58,731 nucleotides of DNA from NCBI RefSeq assembly GCF_900128955.1, contig NZ_FQTY01000018.1, positions 1-58,731 of the forward strand. Reading direction: 5' to 3'. Positions 19,979 through 29,548 of this stretch are shown here, one piece after another (positions within the stretch are counted from its first letter, which is position 1; the number at the start of each line of letters is the position of its first letter). This DNA is from Tissierella praeacuta DSM 18095 (GTDB lineage Bacteria > Bacillota > Clostridia > Tissierellales > Tissierellaceae). The notes beneath the pieces were generated by a model. The model saw only the letters and a list, made by a program, of their open reading frames with translations, did not search any database and was not told where the DNA came from. A program made the translations under genes and the position numbers.

Positions 19979-20082
19979 AAAAGGTCATTATCTCTATTGG
20001 GAGTATAGCTAATGCAGACTTTTAAATCATCTATAATTTCTTCTTTTTGTATCCTTAAGAACTCAAGTTTTTTATTTTCCAC
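19906..20082 (-). CDS. Small hypothetical protein (58 aa), coupled to VirB4
   Basis: GTG at 20082 overlaps the last base of the VirB4 stop (TAGTG), with GGAAGG as RBS. The product starts MENKKLEFLRIQKEEIIDDL and ends NLLKEIKK; it looks like one helical hairpin. Coupling suggests a conjugation-related role but no family is recognised. Confidence 0.55.
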   Translation of the reverse strand: MENKKLEFLRIQKEEIIDDLKVCISYTPNRDNDLLCFMEQYLKEDTEKRTNLLKEIKK

Positions 20083-21893
20083 TACCTTCCACCTGCCTTT
20101 CCAAATAATTTTTCCTTATAGGTTGGAGCATGAACTGCTAAATTATATCTTTCATTACCACATTTATATAGACAAACTCCCCTTTGTGGAAATTTAATTA
20201 AATTGTATTCTGATTCTTCCAGCTGCAGGGTATCTATATAAAACTTTTTATCAATATTTCCTGCATTAAATAAAAAAACGTGTGCTGGAATAGAAAACAG
20301 CGGCTTAGTTAGTTCCCTAATTCCTTCAATATTGAAGTCTTCAAGGTTCTGACTGCTAAGTATCACTGCTGATTCTTTCTTTCGCACTCGCTTCATAAAA
20401 TTACGAATATATTCAATTGCTGTAAGATTAGTTAAGAATAAATACAGTTCATCAATCCCTGCTGCAGTATTTCCTTCTGTAAGAAGTTTATCTGACATAA
20501 AGGATAATATATTAAATAATAAGGCATTTTTAACATTTTTGCTGGCCTGAAGTAAGCCCTTAACAATAAATCTATTGGATATTATATTAGTATGACTATT
20601 AAAGAACTTACTTTCTGCACCTTGACACATGGAGTGAAGTCCAAGGAAAATTTCCTGTAATAATTCCTTAGTATAAAGCTGATGTTTGTCAATGTCATAG
20701 CCCTTATATTCTTCCTCTATAAGCTGATACAAATCTGAAAGAATAGGGTATTCATTTGATTCTAATCTACTGAAATCTGTACTATCACTTATCTTATATT
20801 TTCTATATAGTTTTTCAAGCATGATTTCTATTACATCAATATGCTTATAATCAAAGTCTTTATATGATCGGAAAAAATCCTTTAAAAAACTAATATGCTG
20901 GCTTAGTTTAGTTGCTTGTCTAAATGCTATAGGAGCATCTTTATCTTCTGGACTTCCTCCTTCATCCCACGTTTTAGGTTCTAATGGATTTATCATATAT
21001 TCTCCACTCATTAAATCTACAAAACATCCGCCTATATTTTCAGCAAGATCTTGATACTCATCTTCCGGGTCTAAGCAGATAACACTCTTTCCTGATTCTA
21101 AAATATTACATAATATTAGCTTTAACAAATAGCTTTTCCCTTGTCCAGAGTTCCCTAGAATTAAAATACAGGGATTGGTTTTGTCATCATCTCGTCTATC
21201 AAAATCTACAATAATATTTGATCCAAACTTATCCCTGCCTAAATAAAAACCATTAGTATCAGTCTTTCCCGAATAATTAAAGGGATATAAATTGGCTACT
21301 GAAGATGCTGGAAGTACTCTTTCAAACTGAATCCCAAATATATTTCTTCCACTTGGGCTGACAGATAAAAAACCTTGCTGCTGCCTAAGTATAAGTCTAT
21401 CTACATTTAATTTACTTCTTACAAGTTCTGTTAACACATCAGTCTGCAGTAATTTTAAACTATCATAATCACTAGAAATAAGTTCAATATATACTGCACA
21501 ATGAAATAATGGCTCTCTATTTCTGTGCATTGTTGATACTAAGGTTACCACATCCTGCAGGTTGCTTTCTGCTGTTACAGTCTGCTGCAAATCATTTGTA
21601 TTTAAAGTGTTCATCCTATTTTTATTGGCTGCATTATGAATTATCTTCTTCTCTTCATTTGGAGTTCCCTGTCTTGTATATATCCTAAGAGTAACTCCAT
21701 CCTTTTCCCCAAGATGACGAAGGATTGCCTGTTCATTGGTACTTGTAGGATATTCCCTTAAGGCCCATACACCTCTGTAGGTATTCCCGCAAATAAAGTG
21801 ATCTGTATTAAATTTAATAATAGATGGTGCAATCATGTCTATAAAAGTTTTGATTTTTTCATCCTCTACTATAGATATTTTCTTTTTTACCAT
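20082..21893 (-). CDS. VirB4-like conjugative transfer ATPase
   Basis: 603 aa, full length for the clostridial VirB4 type. The N-terminal VirB4 domain (FIDMIAPSIIKFNTDHFICG, LREYPTSTNEQAILRHLGEK) leads to Walker A GNSGQGKS at about 247-254, CLDPEDEYQ, then a Walker B-like IDELYLFL and the SQNLEDF sensor region. It powers the type IV secretion channel at the inner face of the membrane. It is the only large intact secretion ATPase of this element in the window. Upstream partner genes now lie 5.4 kb away, separated by cargo and an IS element. Confidence 0.92.
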   Translation of the reverse strand: MVKKKISIVEDEKIKTFIDMIAPSIIKFNTDHFICGNTYRGVWALREYPTSTNEQAILRHLGEKDGVTLRIYTRQGTPNEEKKIIHNAANKNRMNTLNTNDLQQTVTAESNLQDVVTLVSTMHRNREPLFHCAVYIELISSDYDSLKLLQTDVLTELVRSKLNVDRLILRQQQGFLSVSPSGRNIFGIQFERVLPASSVANLYPFNYSGKTDTNGFYLGRDKFGSNIIVDFDRRDDDKTNPCILILGNSGQGKSYLLKLILCNILESGKSVICLDPEDEYQDLAENIGGCFVDLMSGEYMINPLEPKTWDEGGSPEDKDAPIAFRQATKLSQHISFLKDFFRSYKDFDYKHIDVIEIMLEKLYRKYKISDSTDFSRLESNEYPILSDLYQLIEEEYKGYDIDKHQLYTKELLQEIFLGLHSMCQGAESKFFNSHTNIISNRFIVKGLLQASKNVKNALLFNILSFMSDKLLTEGNTAAGIDELYLFLTNLTAIEYIRNFMKRVRKKESAVILSSQNLEDFNIEGIRELTKPLFSIPAHVFLFNAGNIDKKFYIDTLQLEESEYNLIKFPQRGVCLYKCGNERYNLAVHAPTYKEKLFGKAGGR

Positions 21894-21943
21894 TTTATTT
21901 CTTTACCTCTCTTTCTTTTTTGACATTTAAAAAACCCTACACA

Positions 21944-22290
21944 TTAGTGCAAGGTTTGGTAACATATATAATATATAAAGTTTCTTCTTAAGATTGCTCC
22001 ATAATTCCATCGATAAATTGGATTTTTGCTAATCATTACAATAACAGCTTTCCTGCTTTTATATGGGTATTCTAAACTGTCATCATCCACATCTATTATT
22101 GCAATATATCTACATACTTTAAGCAATCATAAATAAAATTTAAAGGTACACAATATAATATGTCGCATCCATTTTTTGACACTGTCGTTTGCCCTATGCA
22201 ATAGACATAATTTTCTTCATTCTGTCTCTTCTGAAACTCAGAAACACTTTTGGCTATTTGAGATTCTCTAATACATTTTGCATATATCAT
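21944..22290 (-). pseudogene. Hypothetical protein, probably frameshifted
   Basis: Two overlapping frames: MIYAKCIRESQIAKSVSEFQ...VPLNFIYDCLKYVDILQ (22096-22290, good RBS GAGAGG), and KVCRYIAIIDVDDDSLEYPY...RRNFIYYICYQTLH (21944-22126). The second has no start of its own and reads like a continuation, so one frameshift near 22115 is likely. No family recognised. Confidence 0.4.
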
Positions 22291-22356
22291 AATATCATTC
22301 CTCTCATAACTACTAATTTAGTAAATCAATTCATCTATTACACAAACTAAAATTTA

Positions 22357-22604
22357 TCAATCTTTCATAAGAATCCCCAATCTATTTATCTTATGAGCGG
22401 TGATAATGGTATAACTATATGCATTAACTGTTATTTCACAATTATCTATGTCTATGTACCAGTTCTTACCCCTTCTTACTATAATAGCATTGGGACTTAG
22501 TATTTTCCTGCTACACCAATTCTCTACATCATCCGCATCTAAAGAAAGATTCTTTTTAATTCATCCAACTCCAACTCTGTTGTATGCGAATTTTTTGTCG
22601 CCAT
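22357..22604 (-). pseudogene. DUF3781 protein, frameshifted in an A run
   Basis: The ATG at 22604 opens MATKNSHTTELELDELK and stops after nine more codons or fewer. Adding one A to the run at about 22550 restores KNLSLDADDVENWC, NAIIVRRGKNWYIDIDNCEI and NAYSYTIITAHKI, the diagnostic C-terminus of DUF3781. Stop at 22357. DUF3781 genes are common clostridial cargo of unknown role. Either a slip mutation or a sequencing error in the homopolymer explains it. Confidence 0.75.
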
Positions 22605-22683
22605 GTATTCTCCTTATTAAATTCCTATTTACCTACATCTTATATGTTTTTCTAATCCACATTATTTCTAGAATGTCCTAACT

Positions 22684-23460
22684 TCACTCCATCCACATTC
22701 CATCATCATTTTGCTCTAACTTAGGAAGGGGTATATGAAGGAGTCTTAAAAAATCCTTTTGTGACTCTAATTCTCTTTCAGCAATAAAATTAACAAAGGG
22801 TCTATCATCTTCATGAGCTTTTTCCAGTAATGTAATATATTCACTTCTTAGAATTGGAGGAATTAATGCAGGTAAATATCCATCTTGTATCAGTGCAGTA
22901 TTCATAAGTAGCCTTGCTACCCTTCCATTTCCATCTTTATAGGGATGAATAAATACAAACTTCTTATGGAGTAATGCTGCAAATTCTACTGGGTGATATT
23001 TTTTTCTTTCTTTACTTATCCACTTGCATAGTTCCTCTATTTCAGCTTGGATATTTTCTACCTTTGTTACTGGGTAATTAGATCCTGATATAAAAACAGG
23101 AATATCACGATATTTTCCGGCAAATTCTTCTTCAATATTTTGATAAAAGAGTTTATGTAGGTATAGGATATCAGCTTCTTTAATTTCTTTATTTTCAAGT
23201 AAAGTGAACATATAATCATATGCTTTTGCATGATCTACAGCTTCAAACATATCTCTTAAAGGCCTTCCTCCAACTGTTAATCCGTCTTCTATTAAAACCT
23301 TAGTTTCACTTTCTGTTAAAGAATTACCCTCTAATGCATTAGAAGTCCATGTTAAACCAACCCGATAAAAGTCTTTTACCTGCCTCAACATTTTACCCTC
23401 AAATGGTCTTAATTCATTAATAGCACTTTGATACAAATCCAGTTTTTCTTTGTGTTCCAT
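22684..23460 (-). CDS. Fic-family protein (AMPylase-like) with N-terminal inhibitory motif
   Basis: 258 aa. The catalytic loop HPYKDGNGRVARLLMN (172-187) matches the Fic consensus HPFx(D/E)GNGRxxR, with Tyr for Phe. Residues 39-46, TSNALEGN, fit the (S/T)xxxE(G/N) inhibitory helix of class II Fic proteins, so activity should be self-repressed. Fic enzymes transfer AMP to hydroxyl side chains of target proteins. No antitoxin gene is next to it, as expected for the class II layout. It sits between the DUF3781 remnant and the IS110 element as cargo in the conjugation operon. Confidence 0.9.
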   Translation of the reverse strand: MEHKEKLDLYQSAINELRPFEGKMLRQVKDFYRVGLTWTSNALEGNSLTESETKVLIEDGLTVGGRPLRDMFEAVDHAKAYDYMFTLLENKEIKEADILYLHKLFYQNIEEEFAGKYRDIPVFISGSNYPVTKVENIQAEIEELCKWISKERKKYHPVEFAALLHKKFVFIHPYKDGNGRVARLLMNTALIQDGYLPALIPPILRSEYITLLEKAHEDDRPFVNFIAERELESQKDFLRLLHIPLPKLEQNDDGMWME

Positions 23461-23533
23461 AGGTTCACTCCTCGTATAATAGTATTTGCAAGGAAATATT
23501 ATATATTTTATAGAGATAATAGCCTTGCAACCT

Positions 23534-23846
23534 ATTGTCTCTTTTTTTATTTCTTTGTATAGACCAATAACAATGCCTGTGGTTTAATAATGGTAGAAAC
23601 CATTAAGGAAAGTTCAGTCGCTCCGTGTTTAGCCTTCGGGCTTATTCTATGAAAGTCAGTCCCCCTTGGCTGTGTGTTTTCTTCTAACCGCTAGCTGTTT
23701 TCTCCTGAACAGGTGTCCCTTGTTGCAGGAAGGGTTCGTGCATGCACCACAGGAGCTTATTCATATACGCGAGGGTGTCGCTGCCGCAGTCCCAAGGGCA
23801 TTGTTTTATTGGTTTCTTAATCTATTTAGAAAGTGAGGTGAATTCT
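23534..23846 (+). ncRNA. Candidate bridge-RNA region of the IS110 element
   Basis: The 313-nt upstream end is long, has little coding potential and contains hairpins, for example TAATGGT-AGAA-ACCATTA (23588-23605) and AGCC-TTCG-GGCT near 23640. In IS110-group elements the non-coding end next to the transposase start encodes the structured RNA that guides recombination. That this stretch does so here is inferred from position and folding potential only. Confidence 0.35.
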
Positions 23847-25079
23847 ATGTTGAACACTCTCTTTGTAGGTATCGATGTTAGTAAACGTAATAATGTTGTA
23901 CGTTTTACTGATTCTTATGGTGATACTTTAACTGTCTTCTCTGTTCCTAACAATCAAGATGGTGCGAATAATCTTCTTGATAAACTACGTAACACCCTTA
24001 TAACTAGGGATTTCCAAGCAGTCTCTATCGGTATGGAATCTACCTCCATTTATGCTGATCATCTGGCTATCTTTCTTCGTAATGACGCATTCTTAAAGAA
24101 ATGGGGTGTCAAAGTCTTTGTTCTGAACGCTAAGCAGGTTAACGCTTTTAAAGAAGCGTATCCTGAATTACCTAAAAATGATAATATCGATACTCTTGTT
24201 ATTGCTGACTATCTACGCTTTGGTCGTATATCCAAAGAAGTTAATCTGGATGAAAAATTTATCGCCCTTAGAAATCTTACTAGAGCAAGATTTCAAGTTG
24301 CTCAAAATCTAAGTCGCGAAAAATCTAGATTCTTAGATTCTTTATTTTACAAGTTTTCTTCCCTTGATTCTTCAAAAGTATTTTCAGATACCTTTGGAAC
24401 TACTTCCATTGCTGTAATTACAGACTTCTTCTCTACAGATGACATTAATGAAATGCCTTTAGAAGTTCTAGCAGAGTTCTTAATAGATAAAGGGAAAAAC
24501 AAATTTAATGATCCCGAGGGAATTGCAAATGATTTAAAAGCAGCTGCTAGAAGTTCTTACCGCTTATCTAAAACTGTAAATGACTCTGTTAACCAACTAT
24601 TAGCTGTACGTCTTATTGGAATACGCTCTTTTCAGCAACAATTAAAAGATCTTGATAAAGCTATTGAATCCTATATGCAACTGTTTCCCGCTATTTTAAA
24701 TAGCATTCCTGGTATTGGTCCCGTGTATAGCGCTGGGTTGCTAGCTGAAATAGCTGATATACACCGATTTAAAAATCATGCAGCATTAGCTAAATATGCA
24801 GGTATTGCATGGACAAAATACCAATCTGGAGACTATGAAGCCTCTAATACAAGGTTGATTCTTTCGGGCAACAAATACCTAAAGTATTATTTCTTGGAAG
24901 CTTCGAATAAGGTACGCATGCACGATGCCGAATTCAAGCGCTATTACCTATCCAAGTTTAAAGAAGTACCGAAGCATCAACACAAACGTGCCCTCGCACT
25001 TACTGCAAGGAAGTTGGTTAGATTGGTTTACTCACTGCTGAGCACCAATCAATTATATATACCACCTACTAGCAAATAG
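23847..25079 (+). CDS. IS110-family transposase
   Basis: 410 aa from the ATG at 23847, preceded by AGTGAGGTG; the frame opens earlier without an RBS. N-terminal DEDD (RuvC-like) domain: FVGIDVSKRNN, GMESTSIYADHL, VLNAKQVNAFKEAYP and KNDNIDTLVIADYLRFG. C-terminal transposase_20 domain: LNSIPGIGPVYSAGLLAEIA, ALAKYAGIAW and NTRLILSGNKYLKYY with the conserved Ser. Complete and apparently functional; it is the only intact transposase in the window. Confidence 0.92.
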   Translation: MLNTLFVGIDVSKRNNVVRFTDSYGDTLTVFSVPNNQDGANNLLDKLRNTLITRDFQAVSIGMESTSIYADHLAIFLRNDAFLKKWGVKVFVLNAKQVNAFKEAYPELPKNDNIDTLVIADYLRFGRISKEVNLDEKFIALRNLTRARFQVAQNLSREKSRFLDSLFYKFSSLDSSKVFSDTFGTTSIAVITDFFSTDDINEMPLEVLAEFLIDKGKNKFNDPEGIANDLKAAARSSYRLSKTVNDSVNQLLAVRLIGIRSFQQQLKDLDKAIESYMQLFPAILNSIPGIGPVYSAGLLAEIADIHRFKNHAALAKYAGIAWTKYQSGDYEASNTRLILSGNKYLKYYFLEASNKVRMHDAEFKRYYLSKFKEVPKHQHKRALALTARKLVRLVYSLLSTNQLYIPPTSK

Positions 25080-25209
25080 TAGGTTCCTTTAACGCCTTCA
25101 AAAATTTGCAGCTTTCTGAAGGCTTATTAAAGTGTGCCTTTTTTAGAAATATTATACATATTTCCTTAAAATTTTAATCATTTATGTCTTGACATATTGC
25201 CACTAGACT

Positions 25210-25474
25210 TTTTTAATCTTTTAATATATTTCTTTAGCCCTTATAATCCTTTAATTATAGACATTATATCATATAGACTTTATCAAATAAACTCATATTT
25301 TCTATCACTACTTTGTTTAATCATTTGGATTATCTAATAGGTAAATTATTTCTTATAATATTATTATCTACCCCTGTTCAATTTTTTGCAAAAATAGCCC
25401 TCAACTTTATGAAGGCTATTAAAATGCTTGTTAATTTCATATCTCATATTTACTTTATAAAGGCAGTTTTTTGA
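25210..25474 (-). terminator. Spacer with terminator (25393-25420) after the XRE gene
   Basis: An 11-bp stem with one G-T pair, AATAGCCCTCA / TGAAGGCTATT, is followed on the minus strand by TTTTTGC. It lies 55 nt downstream of the XRE gene stop. The rest of the spacer is AT-rich with nothing recognised. Confidence 0.65.
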
Positions 25475-26530
25475 TTAGTTCCCTATAATATCAGTATTAC
25501 CATTTACTAATTCTTGCCATCGCTTATTTCCTATCATGTAATCATATGTTTCTTTATCTCCAAAAGCTAGCAACAAATTCTTATGCATTTCAGCAATAAA
25601 ATCTTCTTCAATTTCCTTAAATTCCATATGATTGTATAAGCTTGATTTGGTAAAGTCTAATATTTTATTAGCACTAGCAAGCATCTTTTCCATAGTTGCT
25701 ATGGTTTCAACCACATCTTTTTCTGCTGTTACCCAATCAAGCTTACAAGATTCTTTATAGTAGTCTCCCATTTCAAAAACTTCTGCTAAATCTCTTTGTT
25801 TCTCTACAAGCTTGTAGGCCTTTTCCTTATCTTTATCTTTCATGGCCAAGATATACATATTCTGAAAAACCATACTCATCATGCCATATCCAGAGAATAA
25901 CAGCTCTTCATAGGTATTATATGCTTCCTTAATCTTATTTGTTTTGCTATAAATAAAAGCTTGTTTTCTTTTTCTTTCTGGGTTTTGATTAGAAAAATAA
26001 TTTAAATATTCTTCTGCTTTTTCATATTCTTCCTTCCTTAAATAAAATCCAAATAAAGAATCAGCTGCCTTAGTCCTGATATTTTCGTCCTGACTTTCTA
26101 GTGCTCTTTCATAGCAACTGTTGATATAATCTTCATATTTTTCTGCGTCTGGAACTTTCTTTGTTAAACGCCATGCATCTAAAATTAGAGCTACTTGCCA
26201 GATTAATTGTTCACAATTAGGATACTGATCAATTTTCTCTTTTGACCACTTGAAAACTTCCTCATAACTTTCACTTTTAAATTTTTCATTTATTTGATAA
26301 ACAATATTATTTATTTCTTCCTCTCTTAGTTCCTCTTCAAAGGACAATAGGATATCTGGTGTTATATTAAGCAATCTAGCAATAGGAGCTAATAGCATAA
26401 TGTCCGGTTGGGAATTTCCATTTTCCCACTTATTAACTGCTGGTGCTGTAACTCCAAGTCGATTTGCCATTTCTTCCTGAGTTATATTTTTCTTTTTTCT
26501 GTATTCTCTTATTACTTGACCTATCTCCAT
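25475..26530 (-). CDS. XRE-family regulator with helical-repeat C-terminus (351 aa)
   Basis: Residues 1-60 form an HTH_3 domain (IGQVIREYRKKKNITQEEMA, VTAPAVNKWENGNSQPD). Residues 80-340 are TPR-like helical pairs (YEEVFKWSKEKIDQYPNCEQ, EEYEKAEEYLNYF, IKEAYNTYEELLF). This layout is common for clostridial sensors whose repeats bind peptides or partner proteins. AGGAGG precedes the ATG. It stands alone, ends at its own terminator, and its targets are unknown. Confidence 0.88.
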   Translation of the reverse strand: MEIGQVIREYRKKKNITQEEMANRLGVTAPAVNKWENGNSQPDIMLLAPIARLLNITPDILLSFEEELREEEINNIVYQINEKFKSESYEEVFKWSKEKIDQYPNCEQLIWQVALILDAWRLTKKVPDAEKYEDYINSCYERALESQDENIRTKAADSLFGFYLRKEEYEKAEEYLNYFSNQNPERKRKQAFIYSKTNKIKEAYNTYEELLFSGYGMMSMVFQNMYILAMKDKDKEKAYKLVEKQRDLAEVFEMGDYYKESCKLDWVTAEKDVVETIATMEKMLASANKILDFTKSSLYNHMEFKEIEEDFIAEMHKNLLLAFGDKETYDYMIGNKRWQELVNGNTDIIGN

Positions 26531-26664
26531 AATAAATAACCTCCTGACTATACTTTAATCAGCAATGGCCTTTGCTAGCCTAATCATATCAAGAATCCTA
26601 GTATTCAACAATTGAATAAATGTTAATTATTGCTTAAAAAATATAACTATTGCTCATATTCCAC

Positions 26665-27282
26665 TTAATTAAATTTTTTCTTATAGGGTCCACTTACTCC
26701 CCCTGCAATATCCTTACATTTTTTTCTGTCTTCAGCCAGCTCTTTAAGTTTCAGAGGATTTTTATTAATATTTAATAATGGATTGTACTTTTCAATAAGT
26801 ATACACTCTATTAAATCAAAATTGTCATCATATGCTACAATACTAACCTCTATATTCTCCTTTAGCCAATTAATAATTTCTTCTGTATCGCTTTTTGAAA
26901 ATTTAAAGTTATCTTTATTTACCTTGCCAATTAAATGTCCTTTTATGGGCAGATATCCTAGAACACACCCTATAATCCTAAAAAAGGTGCCTGGTGATTT
27001 ATGTTCTAGCTCTTGTTCTAATCTCTGTTTAATAGTTTTTTCAGCTTTCCCAATATAAATATACTTATAAACCCTTGATTCTAAAATTGTTTGATATCTA
27101 ATTGGTAGCTTAGATTGCTCCCTTAACCTTATACAATAAAATCCTAGTTCAGATAGTATTTTATTATCCAATTGGGAGATTTCTTTGAAATTACTAGGAT
27201 CAATTAAGAGTTTCTCTATTCTACTCTGAACTCCCTTGTTTAATAGATATTTAGTTTCTTTCAATATGAACTCCCCCGGCAT
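26665..27282 (-). CDS. GIY-YIG nuclease-like protein (205 aa)
   Basis: YKYIYIGKAEKTIKQRLEQE resembles the GIY-YIG signature followed by the conserved Arg, and the end LIEKYNPLLNINKNPLKLKE has the E-x-x-L-I-x-x-x-x-P-x-x-N pattern of the domain. The N-terminal 60 residues are helical. The start ATG is at 27282; RBS is weak. Such proteins occur as cargo in clostridial elements; nuclease activity and target are not established. Confidence 0.65.
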   Translation of the reverse strand: MPGEFILKETKYLLNKGVQSRIEKLLIDPSNFKEISQLDNKILSELGFYCIRLREQSKLPIRYQTILESRVYKYIYIGKAEKTIKQRLEQELEHKSPGTFFRIIGCVLGYLPIKGHLIGKVNKDNFKFSKSDTEEIINWLKENIEVSIVAYDDNFDLIECILIEKYNPLLNINKNPLKLKELAEDRKKCKDIAGGVSGPYKKKFN

Positions 27283-27342
27283 ATAGTATCTTTCTTATAA
27301 TTATATCATTATATTTAAAAATAACTTCAAATAAAATTACTT

Positions 27343-27934
27343 TTACTCATCGCCAAATACAATCCATCTTTCCCCATCATAATCTTCATATTTTTCTGTA
27401 GTTACATTTTGTTCATAGTAAACTCCAAGGAGTCTTTTAATATTCTGATTATCTGCCCTCCTAGCTGCAAATCCTTGGTCTTTTAAATTCTTTTTTATTC
27501 TCGATAAGTATGAGAATATATTTGATTCCTTCTCATCCTTAAGTCTTATTATAATCAGAAATTCTCTAGCTGTTGCCATTTATACCTGCATCCTATCAAG
27601 ATTAATGCTATCTTGCTTTAGCAAATTCCTTATAACATGGTTTTGTTCCATTTCTATTCTTCTTTTTAAATACTGCTTATTGTCATCAAAGTTTTCCTTT
27701 GAATTAAGACATAGCATTTCAATTTCTGCTATACCTTTTAATACTGTCATCAAAGCATATATCCTTGAACTTATGCTTTCATCTTATAGTACCGAAATAT
27801 TAGTTGGATGGATTATAAAATATACTAACTCTCCATATGGAGTTTTGAGACTAAAATCTGTAATTTCTTCAATACTAATTAATTCTCTTGTAGATTTCTT
27901 TTGTTTTTCTTTTATTTTTCTTTTTTCTTCTCAT
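27343..27934 (-). pseudogene. Conjugation protein upstream of VirB4, broken by a frameshift and two stops
   Basis: ATG at 27934 with GTGGAGG. A one-base loss in an A run near 27918 shifts the frame; the conserved frame reads STRELISIEEITDFSLKTPY, GELVYFIIHPTNISVL, then TAA, IYALMTVLKGIAEIEMLCLN, NLDRMQV, then TAA, and finally MATAREFLIIIRLKDEK...NQNIKRLLGVYYEQNVTTE. The last TAA lies where MATAREF continues in the same frame, so it is probably a CAA to TAA change. This gene family sits between the PrgI-like and VirB4 genes in related elements. Only the last 78 codons remain open. Confidence 0.7.
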
Positions 27935-27935
27935 T

Positions 27936-28193
27936 TTACAACCTCCACTCAAATAATTGTTGTTTTAATATAAAAAAGCTACAAGCATACTTGATAAAAT
28001 TCAATATGCTTGTAGTTTCAAATTGTATGGTTAAAAAGGCATATACTGCAGTTATAACAATTGCTGGCATAAATCATAACTGGGATAAAGCAAATACAGA
28101 AATAAGAAACCCTATTCCAATAATTACAATGTCTTTTAATTCCCATAGCCATAGTGTCACTTTAGCCTTTAGATTATCAGTATACATATACAT
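27936..28193 (-). pseudogene. PrgI-like small membrane protein of the T4SS, in-frame TGA
   Basis: The start ATG (28193) overlaps the Dcm stop (TAATG). The frame encodes KAKVTLWLWELKDIVIIGIG, FLISVFALSQL, then TGA, FMPAIVITAVYAFLTIQFE and CSFFILKQQLFEWRL. Two membrane helices and a VirB3/PrgI-like size and position (directly before the VirB4 region). The TGA falls in the turn between helices, where Trp or Gly would fit by a single change. Without readthrough the protein is cut after about 40 residues. Confidence 0.65.
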
Positions 28194-29547
28194 TATTTAT
28201 TCATCCCCTCTTCTTTTTGTTTTCTTAAAAAATAGGCAATCCCTCGCATAATAAAATCTACACAAGGGATTGCTACACTATTACCTAATGCCTTATATCT
28301 TACAATATCTGATGCTTTCTCAATATTAGTCCATCCATCAGGAAAACCTTGAAGCATTTCACATTCAAGTGGAGTAAGCCTTATTTTCATATCCTTTCTC
28401 TGTATTGTAAACTGCATGTATATCATTTGTAGTCAGGTTATAGCTAATATCTTCTTGAAAGCCACATCCATTTCCACCATTATAGTCTTGTCTTCCTATA
28501 ATATTTGCTGATATACAGTAGTCCTTCTTATCCATGCTATTTGACACTAAAGGTACATTATTTCCACCAGTTCCATAAGATGCTGAAATTGTTGGTGCCA
28601 CATTTAATGGTCCATTATACCTACAATCCTTTCCATGGTTTTCAAATAATTCTTGTTGATGCTTGTGTATCTTGTTTATGTTTTCTTTATTTATAACTAT
28701 AGGTGGATTCCCTACCATACCTGCTCTCAAGGTTCCTGTAATATTTTCTGTTAAATCCATCCTTTCTCCGCCTTGATCATTTAAGCATATTATTGGCTCT
28801 ATATTTATGCTTTTATTCCCCCTTGAATCATCAAGGCTTTTTTCAACTGTGATGGCAGTTCCTTTCCCCTTGCCTTGGATCTTCTCAATATTCCCAAACA
28901 AGCTCTCTTGCTCAAATAATATTTTTGGTGCGGTGTGTCCTCCAAAATCTGCCACAAGAAAGATTCTTTTTCTTCTTTGGGGGACACCCCAGTATTGAGC
29001 ATCGAGTACTCTCCAAGCAATGGAGAATTCATCTCCCAATATGCACCTAACAGATTTCCATAACCCTTTCGGAGGTCTAGGTATAGATATTCTGCTGTCT
29101 GCAATCTTTGCTGTTTCTTCCAGCACTGCCCTGAAATCTTCTCCTCCTGCACTTGAGAAGGCTCCAGGAACATTTTCCCAAAGGAAGTATCTAGGTCGAA
29201 TAAGGTGATTTGCTTTTCCTCCCTTTCCATCTTTACACCTCATTTCTTTTGTTATTCTGACTTGTTCCATAAATAATCCTAATCGTTCACCTGCTAGTCC
29301 TGCCCTTTCTCCTGCAATAGACAGATCCTGACAGGGTGAACCACCAGTAATTAAATCAACAGAAGGCAATTCCTCCCCTTTTAATTTGGTAATATCTCCA
29401 AAGTGAACCCATATTAGGAAATCTAGCTTTTGTTACTCTAATGGGGAAAGTTTCTATTTCACTTGCCCATATAGGTGTAATTCCATTGTATATTCCAGCT
29501 AGGGGAAATCCTCCTATTCCATCAAAAAGACTCCCCAAGGTAAGCAT
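28193..29547 (-). pseudogene. Dcm-type DNA cytosine-5 methyltransferase, two frameshifts
   Basis: Three frames together give one C5 methylase. First: LGSLFDGIGGFPLAGIYNGI (motif I, 29356-29547). Second: DLITGGSPCQDLSIAGERAG (motif IV with catalytic Cys), LWENVPGAFSS (motif VI), WGVPQRRKRIFLVADF (motif VIII) and a long target-recognition region. Third: RLTPLECEMLQGFPDGWT and ALGNSVAIP (motifs IX-X, 28193-28426). Frame changes lie near 29370 and 28400. Such solitary methylases protect conjugative elements from host restriction; this one appears inactive. Confidence 0.9.
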
Positions 29548-29548
29548 C

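Larger units (their letters stand above)
23534..25209 (+). mobile_element. IS110-family insertion sequence (1.68 kb)
   Basis: Ends were set by comparing with the remnant at 51332-51859: homology begins at ATTGTCTCTTTTTTT and ends at CTAGACT. The element has one transposase gene, about 310 nt of noncoding sequence upstream and 130 nt downstream. No terminal inverted repeats are apparent, as expected for IS110 members. It lies between the Fic and XRE genes. Confidence 0.8.

Noticed and set aside
22448-22681. Plus-strand ORF of 77 codons
   Set aside because: It lies opposite the DUF3781 pseudogene and the start of the next gene, has no RBS and its hydrophobic look is the mirror of AT-rich antisense sequence.
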